This document shows, one piece after another, positions 1-8,370 of a stretch of DNA of 30,377 nucleotides. The number at the start of each line of letters is the position of its first letter. Positions within the stretch are counted from its first letter, which is position 1. The stretch is from positions 1-30,377 of the forward strand of contig PUKL01000005.1 of assembly GCA_003552275.1 (NCBI GenBank). Direction: 5' to 3'. This DNA is from Mollicutes bacterium. GTDB taxonomy: Bacteria > Bacillota_I > Bacilli_A > Izemoplasmatales > Izemoplasmataceae. The notes beneath the pieces are model-generated. The model was not told where the DNA came from, made no database searches, and saw nothing but the letters and a program-made list of their open reading frames with translations. The translations under genes were made by a program, and so were the position numbers.

Positions 1-2
1 TC

Positions 3-1667
3 GACGAGTTGGAGGCCTATCGGGCGGGAAGAATCGATGAAATCGACGCACAAGAGGCCGTACGCAGCATCATTCTCACCCTCGTGATCATCAGCGTACT
101 CATCGTGCTGGGCCGTTTCACATGGCGGATCGGCATCATGGGCGGATCGCGCCGTATGACCTACGAGCTTCGCGATGACATGTTCCAACATGCGCTTCTC
201 CTTTCCAACCGTTTCTATTCGGAAAAGAAGGTCGGCGGACTCATGGCCATCTTCATCAACGATGTCGAGGCGGTCAGAAGAGCCATCGGGCCCGGCATGA
301 TCATGTTTGTGGACGCGATCTTCTTGGGTGTCCTCGTCTTGATCCGGATGCTCATGCTCGATGTGCGGATGACCCTCGTCCTGGTCATTCCCGCAACCAC
401 CGTCGCCATCATCGGCATCTTCATCGGCAACAAGATGCGGAAACGATTCCGCGAGGCCCAACAGGCCTTCGAGGATTTGAGCGATGTCGTGCAGGAGAGT
501 TTTTCCGGTATCAGCGTCATCAAGGCTTTCGTCAAAGAAGAACTCGAAATCCGCCACTTTCTCAAGCGCAACCAGAACGCCAAAGAGAAAAACATCCGTT
601 TCGTGCGCATGATGATGTTCATGCGGGCTTCGATTCGCGCCATCGTGAGTCTTTCCTTTGTCCTCATCATCGCTTTCGGTTCCGCCCTCGTCAGCGAGAC
701 GGCGGGAACGGAAGACCCCTTCACCATCGGGAACCTCGTCGCTTTCGTCTCCTATTTCGGCATGTTGATCTGGCCGATGGTGGCCATCGCGATGATCATC
801 AATGTCCGCAGCCGCGGTAAGGCCTCGTTGGACCGGATTGAAGAGTTCCTCGACGAGCCCATCGATGTCAAGGACGCCGACGATGTCGAAGACATCGACG
901 GTCTGCAAGGCGGCATCGAGTTCGACGGTCTTCACTTCAAGTATCCCGACGAAGAAGACGAACTCTATGCCTTGAAAGACATCTCCTTCAAAGTGGAGCC
1001 GGGTGAGATGGTCGGCATCCTCGGCCGTACGGGAAGCGGCAAGACTTCCATCGTCGATCTGCTTCTCCGTCTCTACAATCTTGAAGAGGGTCAACTAAAA
1101 CTCGACGGCAAGGACATCATGAAACTTCCCATCAAAAAGGTCAGAGAAGATATCGGCTATGTGCCGCAGGACGGTTTCCTCTTCAGCGACACCATCAAGA
1201 ACAACATCGCTTTGGGTGTCGACCCCGAAGAGGCGCACATGGATAAAATCCAAAAGGTCGCCGAACTTTCCGACGTCCATGACAATATCGCCGAATTCAA
1301 GCACGGCTATGAGACCATCATCGGCGAGCGTGGTGTGACCCTCTCGGGCGGACAGAAGCAGAGGGTCTCCATCGCCCGCGCCCTCGCGAAGAATCCGCCC
1401 ATCTTGATTCTCGACGACTCGGTGAGCGCGGTCGACACGAGCACCGAAGAGAAAATCTTGAAGAATCTGCGTACGATCCGCAAAGGCAAGACGACAATCA
1501 TCATCGCCCACCGTGTCTCCACGGTGAAAGGGGCCGACAAGATCGTCGTCATCGACGAGGGCGAAGTCCTCGATGTCGGCTCTCATGAAGAGCTCTACGA
1601 GCGTTGTGAATTCTACCGCGACCTCGTCGAGAAACAACGACTCGAAGACGAAATGGAGGCGGCCTAA
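3..1667 (+). CDS. Heterodimeric ABC exporter, degenerate-site subunit, pair A (5' partial)
   Basis: A half-transporter of the type I ABC exporter fold, fusing a membrane domain to an ATPase. The frame is open to the left edge, so the TTG at 9 is probably internal. Five membrane segments are visible (near residues 20-38, 97-117, 119-139, 209-228 and 240-265, counting from position 9); TM1 must lie upstream. The ATPase has Walker A GRTGSGKTS (339-347), signature LSGGQ (445-449) and Walker B ILILDDS (465-471). The residue after the Walker-B Asp is Asp470 instead of the catalytic Glu; the H-loop His is kept (AHRVST). That pattern is known for the degenerate-site subunit of heterodimers such as BmrC/BmrD, LmrCD and TM287/288. 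The stop TAA abuts the ATG of the partner, so the two are cotranscribed. Export of drugs, lipids or peptides is plausible; the substrate cannot be read from sequence. Confidence 0.93.
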   Translation, partial: DELEAYRAGRIDEIDAQEAVRSIILTLVIISVLIVLGRFTWRIGIMGGSRRMTYELRDDMFQHALLLSNRFYSEKKVGGLMAIFINDVEAVRRAIGPGMIMFVDAIFLGVLVLIRMLMLDVRMTLVLVIPATTVAIIGIFIGNKMRKRFREAQQAFEDLSDVVQESFSGISVIKAFVKEELEIRHFLKRNQNAKEKNIRFVRMMMFMRASIRAIVSLSFVLIIAFGSALVSETAGTEDPFTIGNLVAFVSYFGMLIWPMVAIAMIINVRSRGKASLDRIEEFLDEPIDVKDADDVEDIDGLQGGIEFDGLHFKYPDEEDELYALKDISFKVEPGEMVGILGRTGSGKTSIVDLLLRLYNLEEGQLKLDGKDIMKLPIKKVREDIGYVPQDGFLFSDTIKNNIALGVDPEEAHMDKIQKVAELSDVHDNIAEFKHGYETIIGERGVTLSGGQKQRVSIARALAKNPPILILDDSVSAVDTSTEEKILKNLRTIRKGKTTIIIAHRVSTVKGADKIVVIDEGEVLDVGSHEELYERCEFYRDLVEKQRLEDEMEAA

Positions 1668-3461
1668 ATGTATGATATAGACACTGACCAAAGACAATAC
1701 ATGTACTCCGACAAGACCATCCTCAAGCGGTTGCTCTCCTATGCGAAACCTTTCATCCCCGCCTTCATTGTCACCTTCATCCTCATGGTGTTCTCCGTAA
1801 TATTCCAGCTCATGGAACCCTTCCTCATCGGGGAGAGCATCAACATCATCACGGGCGACACGCTCACGATCGAAAGGTATTTCGGTATCGTGCCCACCCT
1901 TGCCATCGTGCTTTTCATCTTCGCCCTTTCCATCATCCTCGGCGGCATCCTCGAATACGCCCAGACGATGATTCTGCAGAAGGCGGGCCAATCCATCATC
2001 TACAACATGCGGGAAGAAGCCTTCACCCATGTCGAAAAACAAGACATCGAGTACTTCACCAAGATTCCCACGGGGAAACTCGTCACCCGTGTCGCCAACG
2101 ACACCAACAAACTGAACGAGATGTACACCGACGTATTGGTGAACGTCTTCCGCAACCTCTTCATGATCATCGGTATCTCCGGAGCGATGTTCTTTTTGAA
2201 CTGGCGCCTCGCCGCCCTCACGATGATTGTCATGCCGTTCATCGTCCTTTTCAGTTTCATCTTCCGCCGTTTCGCCCGCAAGGCTTATCGGCAGGTGCGC
2301 ATCCACACATCCCGGGTGAACGGTTTCCTCTCGGAACATCTCTCGGGGATGAAGATTGTCCAAATCTTCAACAAAGAAAAAGACAAGCACCAAGAATTCG
2401 ACGAGAACAACACCGCCCTCAAGGAAAGCGAACTGCGCCAGCTCCTCGTGTTCGCGATCTATCGGCCCACCATGTACATGCTATTCATGGTCGCCACCAT
2501 CGTCATCTTCTATTTCGGCGGCATGCAGGTCATCGCCGGCACCCTCACCGCGGGCACGCTCGTCGCCTTCTACAACTACCTGCGCCGTTTCTTCGAGCCC
2601 ATCCAGCAGCTTGCCGAGCAGTTCAACGTCATCCAGGAGGCCTTCGCCTCTTCGGAACGCATCTTCGCCATCTTGGATGAAGAACCGACCGTGCTCGACG
2701 CCCCCGATGCCATCGAACTGGACGACATCAAGGGCGAAATCGAGTTCAAGAACGTCTGGTTCTCCTACATCGAGGACGAATGGGTCCTGAAAGACGTCAG
2801 CTTCAAAGTGAACGCCAAGGAGTCCGTGGCCTTCGTCGGGGCGACCGGCGCCGGCAAGACGACGATCCTCCGCCTTTTGACCCGGGACTACGACATCCAG
2901 CACGGCCAGATCCTCCTCGACGGTATCGACATCCGCAAGATCAAGATCGGCAATCTGAGAAGCTTCATCGGGGTCATGTTGCAGGATGTGTTCATGTTCA
3001 GCGGCACTATCACCTCGAACATCACCCTCCGGGACGAGACCATCACGGAAGAAGAAGTCAAGGAGGCCTGTCGCTACGTCGATGCCGACCGCTTCATCGA
3101 GAAGTTGCCGAAGACCTACCACGAACGTGTCCGTGAACGCGGCAACAACTTCTCGGCCGGACAAAGACAGCTTGTCAGTTTCGCCCGCACGCTCGTCCAC
3201 AAGCCGCGCATCATGATTCTCGACGAGGCGACCGCGAACATCGACACGGAGACCGAAGAGATCATCCAAGAATCCTTGAAGAAGATGATGAACATCGGCA
3301 CGATGCTCATCGTCGCCCACCGGCTCTCCACCATCCAGCATGTCGACAGAATCATCGTCATGGAAAAAGGCGAGATCATCGAACAAGGCGACCACCAGGA
3401 ACTATTGCGCCAACGAGGGCATTACTACTATCTTTACAGACTCCAATACAAGGACCAATGA
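1668..3461 (+). CDS. Heterodimeric ABC exporter, catalytic-site subunit, pair A
   Basis: Full-length half-transporter of 597 residues, partner of the preceding gene, starting at the base after its stop codon. The N-terminal half has about six hydrophobic segments, the first around residues 27-50 (IPAFIVTFILMVFSVIFQL). The ATPase domain shows Walker A GATGAGKTT (391-399), Walker B IMILDEA (515-521) with the catalytic Glu520 present, and the H-loop AHRLST. The signature is FSAGQ (495-499) rather than LSGGQ. In the heterodimer this altered signature would face the degenerate Walker A/B of the upstream subunit, leaving one competent ATP site made of this subunit's Walker motifs and the partner's LSGGQ. 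After the stop lies an 8-bp hairpin (CTCCGAGA/TCTCGGAG) without a T run, so termination here is uncertain. Confidence 0.94.
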   Translation: MYDIDTDQRQYMYSDKTILKRLLSYAKPFIPAFIVTFILMVFSVIFQLMEPFLIGESINIITGDTLTIERYFGIVPTLAIVLFIFALSIILGGILEYAQTMILQKAGQSIIYNMREEAFTHVEKQDIEYFTKIPTGKLVTRVANDTNKLNEMYTDVLVNVFRNLFMIIGISGAMFFLNWRLAALTMIVMPFIVLFSFIFRRFARKAYRQVRIHTSRVNGFLSEHLSGMKIVQIFNKEKDKHQEFDENNTALKESELRQLLVFAIYRPTMYMLFMVATIVIFYFGGMQVIAGTLTAGTLVAFYNYLRRFFEPIQQLAEQFNVIQEAFASSERIFAILDEEPTVLDAPDAIELDDIKGEIEFKNVWFSYIEDEWVLKDVSFKVNAKESVAFVGATGAGKTTILRLLTRDYDIQHGQILLDGIDIRKIKIGNLRSFIGVMLQDVFMFSGTITSNITLRDETITEEEVKEACRYVDADRFIEKLPKTYHERVRERGNNFSAGQRQLVSFARTLVHKPRIMILDEATANIDTETEEIIQESLKKMMNIGTMLIVAHRLSTIQHVDRIIVMEKGEIIEQGDHQELLRQRGHYYYLYRLQYKDQ

Positions 3462-3505
3462 CCAAAGCGCCTCCGAGAACTCTCGGAGTCGCTCGTTGTA
3501 TATGA

Positions 3506-3534
3506 TTGCGCTCGCCTGACCACTGTTGTATAAT
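3506..3534 (+). promoter_or_regulatory. Promoter for the GT2/tocopherol-cyclase operon
   Basis: A perfect -10 TATAAT at 3529-3534 sits 17 nt after a weak -35 TTGCGC (3506-3511). Transcription should start near 3541, just before the AAGGAGG ribosome site at 3545-3551. It separates this operon from ABC pair A. Confidence 0.65.
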
Positions 3535-3557
3535 ACGACTGAGGAAGGAGGATGTCT

Positions 3558-4574
3558 ATGGTCATTATCTTCTCGGTCTTCGTTCTGGCGCTTCTCGTCA
3601 TCATCGACCATGCGACGAGATACAAGCGTCAACCACTCGTCTACTACAAGAACGACCACCGTTTCTCGGTGATTGTCGCTGTGACCAAAGACCACGGCCG
3701 ACTCGACCGATTGTTCGAGATCGCCGAGAACTCGCCCCACGACTTCATCTTCGTCAATGTGAACGCGGCCATCGACCCGGATTACTACGAAGGCGCCAAA
3801 ATCGTCGAAACCAACCATTATGTGGATCCGGAAGATCCCGTGTCCAAGACCACGCTGCTGACCGCGGCTTATATCGAGGGCGTCAAACACGCTTCCATGC
3901 CGTATCTCCTCTTTTTTGATGCCGATTTGTCTTTGGCCGGCCAGAAGCTGCTCGGGCACATGGCGAACAATCTCGTCGAACACCAGCTCATCACGTTGAA
4001 AGCGATGTATGAACGAGGGACCGTGAAAGAAGGCTACAAACTGTTCTTCGATTTCTTCCGGGATGTGAACTTGACGAGCGACCGGATCAACATCTCCTTC
4101 TTCGCCTTGAAACGTCAGACCTATGACCTCATCGGTTGCGGCGACAAGATCTATGACGACGTCGCCTCTTTCGAAGAGGATGTCTCGAAAAAGAACGTGA
4201 ACATCGTGCATATCCGGCACGATGGTGTCGTGGGAAAGGTGGAGACCTTTCCCTCCTTCCGTGACTATATCGGAAACTGGCTCTTCCACTTCTCCAACCG
4301 GGCCTCCCGGGGCGGGATACTGCGGATGATGCTCTATCTTCTCGCCCTCCACATCTTCTATGCCGGCATCATCTACAGTTTCCACTTCGTGAGCTTGCCG
4401 CTCATCGCGCTCATCCATGCCGGCTTCTGGCTCGTGACAAGGCCCTATACGAAACACCATCCTCTCACATATGTCCTCCTTCCCTTCCACATGCTTCTTT
4501 TCGACTTCTATTTCTTCAAGGGTTCGACCAAGAGGATGATTGCGAACATCCGCCGGCGGCGGGCGGAGAGTTGA
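3558..4574 (+). CDS. GT2-like membrane glycosyltransferase
   Basis: A 338-residue protein with one N-terminal membrane anchor (about residues 2-17), a GT-A-type core and hydrophobic C-terminal segments (about 253-280 and 290-310). The core opens with FSVIVAV, has a DxD-like motif in FFDADLS (Asp121, Asp123) and a later acidic EED motif, as in family 2 glycosyltransferases that use metal-bound nucleotide sugars. The C-terminal GNW...NRAS segment followed by membrane helices resembles GT2 enzymes that modify membrane lipids, including carotenoid glycosyltransferases, but this likeness is loose. ATG 3558 is preferred over ATG 3552 because the AAGGAGG at 3545-3551 is then 6 nt away. The end overlaps the next gene by four bases (TTGA). 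The sugar and acceptor are unknown; a lipid acceptor is inferred from membrane location and neighbours. Confidence 0.75.
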   Translation: MVIIFSVFVLALLVIIDHATRYKRQPLVYYKNDHRFSVIVAVTKDHGRLDRLFEIAENSPHDFIFVNVNAAIDPDYYEGAKIVETNHYVDPEDPVSKTTLLTAAYIEGVKHASMPYLLFFDADLSLAGQKLLGHMANNLVEHQLITLKAMYERGTVKEGYKLFFDFFRDVNLTSDRINISFFALKRQTYDLIGCGDKIYDDVASFEEDVSKKNVNIVHIRHDGVVGKVETFPSFRDYIGNWLFHFSNRASRGGILRMMLYLLALHIFYAGIIYSFHFVSLPLIALIHAGFWLVTRPYTKHHPLTYVLLPFHMLLFDFYFFKGSTKRMIANIRRRRAES

Positions 4575-5491
4575 AGACAGCCGCCAAGTTCCGTCGCCGT
4601 CTTTTCAAGAAGAAGAACGTCTTCGAAGGCTGGTATGTGCGCCTCCTCGATGAAAAGACGGGGCTCAACCTCGCTTTCATCCTCGCCGTGAGCTTCCATG
4701 AAGAAGACCCGCATGCCTTCATCCAGCTCTTCGACGGCCAAAAAGAAAAGAACCGCTATCACCGCTACCCCGTCACGAGCTTCTCCTTCGAAGCGGGGAC
4801 GCTTCATATCGGTGACAGCTCCCTTTCGCTTTCCCACATCGCCATCCGTCTGCCCGGCTTCCGTCTCGAGGGCGAAATCTCTGTCAGGACGACCACCGGC
4901 AAGGGAAGCTCCATGGGGTTCTTCCGTCATCTGCCTTTGGAGTGCTACCAGGAGGTCGTCTATCACGAAGCGGCGGTGCAAGGCGTCTTGGAGACGGCTG
5001 ATGAGGAAAAGACGCTGACGGCGAGAAGCTATATGGAAAAGACGTATGGTAAGAGTTTCCCGACCGAATGGTTCTGGCTGCAGACGAACACATTCGCCGC
5101 CGAAGGCATCGCCTTGAGCATGGCCGGAGGCTTCGTCCCTTTCAAGGGGTTCCGCATCTTCGGGTTCTTCGCACATCTTCATCATGACGGCCGCAACCAC
5201 CTCTTTTCGACTTTCAACCTGAGTTCCATAGACATCACCGAAGAAGAGGGTCTCGTCCGGTTCATGTTGAAAAAGCGGCGCCGACGACTTCTTGTCGAAG
5301 TGCACCGTGCGCAGGCGACCGTCCTCGTCGGCCCGGGCAAGAACGCCCGGATGCGTCGCGATGTGCAAGAGACGCTGTCCGCCCGGGTGAACGTCACGTT
5401 GCGACACGGCCGGAAAACAATCTTCCATGGGGAAGGCGCGTTTGCCGGTTTTGAATACACCATCACCGAGAAAGGAAGTAACAATGCATGA
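4571..5491 (+). CDS. Tocopherol-cyclase-like protein
   Basis: A 306-residue soluble protein recognised by two hallmarks of the tocopherol cyclase family: the N-terminal FEGWY (residues 18-22) and the central YMEKTYGKSFPTEWFWLQ (154-171), equivalent to the family's EKxxGxSFPxxWxWxQ motif. Plant and cyanobacterial members close the chromanol ring of vitamin E. Bacterial relatives outside cyanobacteria are largely uncharacterised, so I do not assign that reaction; binding or modification of a prenyl or lipid substrate is the reasonable inference. The start is TTG at 4571, overlapping the TGA of the glycosyltransferase (TTGA) with GGAG close upstream; the next gene overlaps the end by ATGA. This strict coupling with a glycosyltransferase and an aldo/keto reductase suggests a common pathway on a hydrophobic molecule. 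Confidence 0.8.
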   Translation: MKTAAKFRRRLFKKKNVFEGWYVRLLDEKTGLNLAFILAVSFHEEDPHAFIQLFDGQKEKNRYHRYPVTSFSFEAGTLHIGDSSLSLSHIAIRLPGFRLEGEISVRTTTGKGSSMGFFRHLPLECYQEVVYHEAAVQGVLETADEEKTLTARSYMEKTYGKSFPTEWFWLQTNTFAAEGIALSMAGGFVPFKGFRIFGFFAHLHHDGRNHLFSTFNLSSIDITEEEGLVRFMLKKRRRRLLVEVHRAQATVLVGPGKNARMRRDVQETLSARVNVTLRHGRKTIFHGEGAFAGFEYTITEKGSNNA

Positions 5492-6312
5492 AGTATTTCG
5501 TCTTGAACAACAGTGTGGAGATCCCTTCGATCGGACTCGGCACTTTCCGCAGTGAGAGCGATGACGCCTACAAGGCGACCTTGCACGCTCTGAAGACAGG
5601 CTATCGTCACATCGACACCGCCGCCGCCTATGGCAACGAAGAGGCGGTGGGACGCGCCATCCGGGATTCCGGTGTCCCCCGGGAAGAAATTTTCGTCACC
5701 ACGAAACTCTGGAAGTCGGAACTCGGCTATATGTCGACAAAACGGGCTTTCCGCGCTTCTTTGGAAAGGCTCGGACTCGATTATCTCGACCTCTACCTCA
5801 TCCATTGGCCGGGCGATCACGACGAGAACAAGCGAACCTGGCGCGCGTTCGAGGACCTCTATTTCGAAGAAAAGATCCGCTCGATCGGCGTGAGCAACTT
5901 CTCGTTCCACCACCTCGAACACCTGTTGGAGGATGTGGAAATCGTCCCGCAGGTGAATCAAGTGGAGACACATCTCTATCTGCAGAACAAGAAGCTCCAG
6001 GATTTCTGCATGGCGAACGGCATCCATCTGGAGGCCTATGCCCCGCTCATGAGCAAGGAAGTCAAGACGCTCCTCGCCGACGAGACGCTCGTGGCCGTGG
6101 CCGAGAAATATCATAAAAGCCCCGCCCAGACGGCCATTCGTTTCCTTGTCGAAAACGAGATTATCGCCCTGCCGAAATCCGTGACTCCCGGCCGGATCGA
6201 AGAGAATTTCGCCATCTTCGATTTCGAACTCGCCAAGGAGGACTTCGACGCCCTGCGCCAATTGAACCGGGGTAAGAAGATCTTCCCCGACCCCGACAAC
6301 TGGCTCGTTTGA
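5488..6312 (+). CDS. Aldo/keto reductase
   Basis: A 274-residue NAD(P)H-dependent reductase with the complete aldo/keto reductase catalytic tetrad: Asp43 and Tyr48 (in HIDTAAAYGNE), Lys73 (TTKLW) and His106 (LIHWP). GVSNFS and the PKS motif near the C terminus (LPKSVTPGRI) are the usual substrate-barrel and cofactor-binding segments. The length is normal for the family. The ATG overlaps the upstream stop (ATGA), so translation is coupled to the tocopherol-cyclase-like gene. Members reduce a wide range of aldehydes and ketones, including 2,5-diketogluconate and methylglyoxal, so the family alone does not set the substrate. The context suggests reduction of a carbonyl in the same lipid or isoprenoid pathway, which is inference. 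Confidence 0.9.
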   Translation: MKYFVLNNSVEIPSIGLGTFRSESDDAYKATLHALKTGYRHIDTAAAYGNEEAVGRAIRDSGVPREEIFVTTKLWKSELGYMSTKRAFRASLERLGLDYLDLYLIHWPGDHDENKRTWRAFEDLYFEEKIRSIGVSNFSFHHLEHLLEDVEIVPQVNQVETHLYLQNKKLQDFCMANGIHLEAYAPLMSKEVKTLLADETLVAVAEKYHKSPAQTAIRFLVENEIIALPKSVTPGRIEENFAIFDFELAKEDFDALRQLNRGKKIFPDPDNWLV

Positions 6313-6337
6313 GCGGCAACAGAAAGGAGCGGACTCC

Positions 6338-7747
6338 ATGATGATCCCCCCTACAATCGCGACGATCCTTTCGCAAACCATATTATGGGTCGCCATCGGC
6401 ATCCTGCTAGCGGCGCTCATTTTGCATAGCGGTATCATGTTCTTCCGCAACCGGACCCTCAAAGTCTATCGCCGTCTCCTCTATGAGGACGAGCTCACGG
6501 GCTTGAAGCGAAGTATCTACCTCGAACAACGCTTCTCGGACGTCTTGGCCGAAATCGGCGACGATGTGTCGTTTTACTATATCAATATCGACAATTTCAA
6601 GAACTACAACGACCTTTTCGGTCACCACATCGCCAACCACCTTTTGAGAGCTTTCGCCGACAGGCTCACCGAACTGGCCGAGCCGTACGGGAGGGCCTAT
6701 CGGATACACTCGGACCGTTTCCTCGTCGTCTATCCGACCCCGGAGAACGATGACGAGCATTTCGGACGGTCCCTCCTCAAAACCGTGAAAGCCCCCTTCA
6801 ACATCGAGGGACACGAAATCAAGGTCACCGTTTCGGTGGGACGCTATGACATCCCCCCCGAAAAACCGCGCTACCACAACAGCCTCTTCCGGAGCGAACT
6901 CGCCCTCCAAGAGGCCAAGAGCCGCGGCAAGGACCAGCTCGCCAGTTATGCGAACCGTCTGACGAGACAGAGCAAGGACTCGTTCGAGATGTTCCGTTCG
7001 ATCAAGGAAGGCCTCCGGAACGAACACTTCTATCTCGAGTTCCAGCCCATCGTCAGCGTCGTGGAAAAAGAGCTCAAAGGCTTAGAGTCCTTGATCCGCA
7101 TGCACGACAAACACCGTCTGCGCTTCCCCTTGGACATCATCAGCTACGCCGAACGCTACAATATGATCGAAGAGATCGACCGCTATGTCGTGAAGCGTTC
7201 CCTCGAAGCCTTCAACAAGTTCAAAAGGGCCGGCGTCCCTTTCGAGTTCTTGTCCTTGAACATCTCGGTGAAAGAGATCCACAACCCCGCCTTCATCGAT
7301 TTCTTGAGCGAAGAGACGGCGAAGCACGACATCGACCCGGGAGCGCTCGTGATCGAGTTCACCGAGACCACGGATCCCCAAGGGCTGGAAGCCGAGACCC
7401 GCTTCATCGAGCGTTTGCGCTCCGAAGGCTTCAAAGTGGCGATCGACGATTTCGGCACCGGTTATTCTTCGTTGATGCGGCTTTCGCAGAACACCTTGGA
7501 CCGGATCAAGGTCGACAAGGTCTTCATCCATGATATCGCCCGCACGAAGCGGAACCGTTCGCTGCTTGAATCCATCATGAAGATGGCGGAGACCTTCCGT
7601 CTCGAGGTCATCGTCGAAGGTGTCGAAAAGGAGCGCGATTACGAAGTGATCAAGAACTTCGGCATCCAGTATGCGCAAGGGTACTATTTCCACAAGCCCA
7701 TGCGCATGGGCGAAATCATCGATACGTTCACCAACAAAAAAAGGTAG
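6338..7747 (+). CDS. Cyclic-di-GMP phosphodiesterase with degenerate GGDEF and intact EAL domain
   Basis: A 469-residue protein with one N-terminal membrane helix (about residues 13-37), a GGDEF-fold domain (about 50-205) and an EAL domain (about 220-465). The GGDEF motif is replaced by HSDRF (124-128), so it should not make cyclic-di-GMP; it may bind GTP and regulate. The EAL motif is ESL (250-252), with the metal-binding Glu kept. LNISV, the FTET Glu, the DDFGTG pair (Asp370, Asp371), the IKVDK Lys, VEGVE and the YAQGYYF Gln are all present. The phosphodiesterase should therefore be active, hydrolysing cyclic-di-GMP to pGpG. AAAGGAG at 6323-6329 serves the ATG at 6338 (MM start; 6341 is the alternative). 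It is 25 nt after the reductase and probably the last gene of that operon. No clear terminator follows. Confidence 0.92.
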   Translation: MMIPPTIATILSQTILWVAIGILLAALILHSGIMFFRNRTLKVYRRLLYEDELTGLKRSIYLEQRFSDVLAEIGDDVSFYYINIDNFKNYNDLFGHHIANHLLRAFADRLTELAEPYGRAYRIHSDRFLVVYPTPENDDEHFGRSLLKTVKAPFNIEGHEIKVTVSVGRYDIPPEKPRYHNSLFRSELALQEAKSRGKDQLASYANRLTRQSKDSFEMFRSIKEGLRNEHFYLEFQPIVSVVEKELKGLESLIRMHDKHRLRFPLDIISYAERYNMIEEIDRYVVKRSLEAFNKFKRAGVPFEFLSLNISVKEIHNPAFIDFLSEETAKHDIDPGALVIEFTETTDPQGLEAETRFIERLRSEGFKVAIDDFGTGYSSLMRLSQNTLDRIKVDKVFIHDIARTKRNRSLLESIMKMAETFRLEVIVEGVEKERDYEVIKNFGIQYAQGYYFHKPMRMGEIIDTFTNKKR

Positions 7748-7813
7748 CTATACGAACCAACCCCCGCCGATTTTCATGCATTCCGTTTTTTGCACTTTGT
7801 GGTGCCATTCAAA

Positions 7814-7842
7814 TTGCCTTTTTCAAACCCCTGTGATATCAT
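7814..7842 (+). promoter_or_regulatory. Promoter of the DUF2188-like gene
   Basis: The -35 TTGCCT (7814-7819) and -10 TATCAT (7837-7842) are 17 nt apart, with an extended -10 TG at 7834-7835. The predicted start near 7849 gives a leader of about 85 nt. Confidence 0.6.
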
Positions 7843-7849
7843 AACCACA

Positions 7850-7935
7850 GGCAGGACGGATGAAACATCCTCTTGTGACCCCCTTGGCGACCGTTAGCCT
7901 GCTTTGATAAATTAAAATCGAAAGGAAGCGATGTC
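7850..7935 (+). promoter_or_regulatory. Possibly structured 5' leader of unknown class
   Basis: The leader between the predicted transcription start and the ATG can fold. GCAGG at 7852-7856 can pair with CCTGC at 7895-7899, closing a domain, and within it GGATG-AAA-CATCC (7858-7870) forms a tight hairpin. I compared it from memory with the glycine, cyclic-di-GMP-I, c-di-AMP, ZTP, fluoride and SAM riboswitch consensus sequences and saw no match. The ribosome site GAAAGGAAG lies about 10 nt before the ATG. This may be a regulatory RNA or ordinary leader sequence. Confidence 0.25.
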
Positions 7936-8283
7936 ATGGGATTCTGGAAGAGATTGTTCGGTAAGAAGAAGAAGGAAGAACCAGAAAAGCAACCGGAAGC
8001 TCCCCAAGAGAAAGAGATGCAGGAGGTCCGTCTCGAGGACGTCGAGAAGGAGTTGGACGAACTCGAGGAGACAAAGGCGGAACCCGTAAAGGAAGAAAAG
8101 ACGAAAGAGCCGAAGGAAGAGACCTACCACATCAAAAAGCATCCCGACGGTTGGCAGGTTATCAAGGAAGGCGCCGAAAAAGCCTACCGCGTGTTCCCTT
8201 ACCAGAAGGACGCAATCGAGTTTGCGGATCAGGAAGGGCTGGAATATCTCGTCTACAGAGCGGATGGCTCATTGCGTAAGTGA
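7936..8283 (+). CDS. Small charged protein with C-terminal DUF2188-like domain
   Basis: A 115-residue protein in two parts. Residues 1-60 are extremely Lys/Glu/Pro-rich, start with an amphipathic basic segment (MGFWKRLFGKKKK) and look disordered or coiled-coil. Residues 62-115 (from YHIKKHPDGWQVIKEG to ADGSLRK) match the DUF2188 pattern of YHV-DGW-V--EGA followed by T-AIE-A and a final DG. The domain's function is unknown; the basic aromatic N terminus could bind membrane or nucleic acid, which is speculation. The gene has its own promoter and a strong terminator, so it is a single-gene unit between the EAL operon and the TetR-ABC operon. Confidence 0.8.
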   Translation: MGFWKRLFGKKKKEEPEKQPEAPQEKEMQEVRLEDVEKELDELEETKAEPVKEEKTKEPKEETYHIKKHPDGWQVIKEGAEKAYRVFPYQKDAIEFADQEGLEYLVYRADGSLRK

Positions 8284-8288
8284 CCACG

Positions 8289-8320
8289 ATAAAACCTACG
8301 CTGCCGTAGGTTTTATTTTT
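8289..8320 (+). terminator. Intrinsic terminator after the DUF2188-like gene
   Basis: Perfect 12-bp stem, ATAAAACCTACG (8289-8300) with CGTAGGTTTTAT (8305-8316), a 4-nt loop CTGC and a run of T at 8316-8320. It starts 6 nt after the stop codon. Confidence 0.92.
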
Positions 8321-8332
8321 GAACCGCCACGT

Positions 8333-8343
8333 GACAAAGTGTC
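8333..8343 (+). promoter_or_regulatory. Short inverted repeat before the TetR gene (possible operator)
   Basis: GACA-AAG-TGTC forms a small symmetric site 28 nt upstream of the TetR start. TetR regulators usually bind palindromes next to their own gene, which makes it a candidate operator. The arms are only 4 bp, so it could be chance. No convincing promoter hexamers were found here. Confidence 0.25.
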
Positions 8344-8370
8344 GCATTTTACCATGGAAGGTGATTCACC

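Noticed and set aside
1095..2393. 432-codon open frame on the minus strand
   Set aside because: Antisense to two ABC genes, with His/Asp/Glu-rich low-complexity translation and no domain or ribosome site. The same applies to long antisense frames at 14233-15546, 17421-18932 and 24841-26253.
3470..3500. Terminator after ABC pair A
   Set aside because: The 8-bp hairpin has a 2-nt loop as fully paired and no T run after it, so it is not called as an intrinsic terminator.
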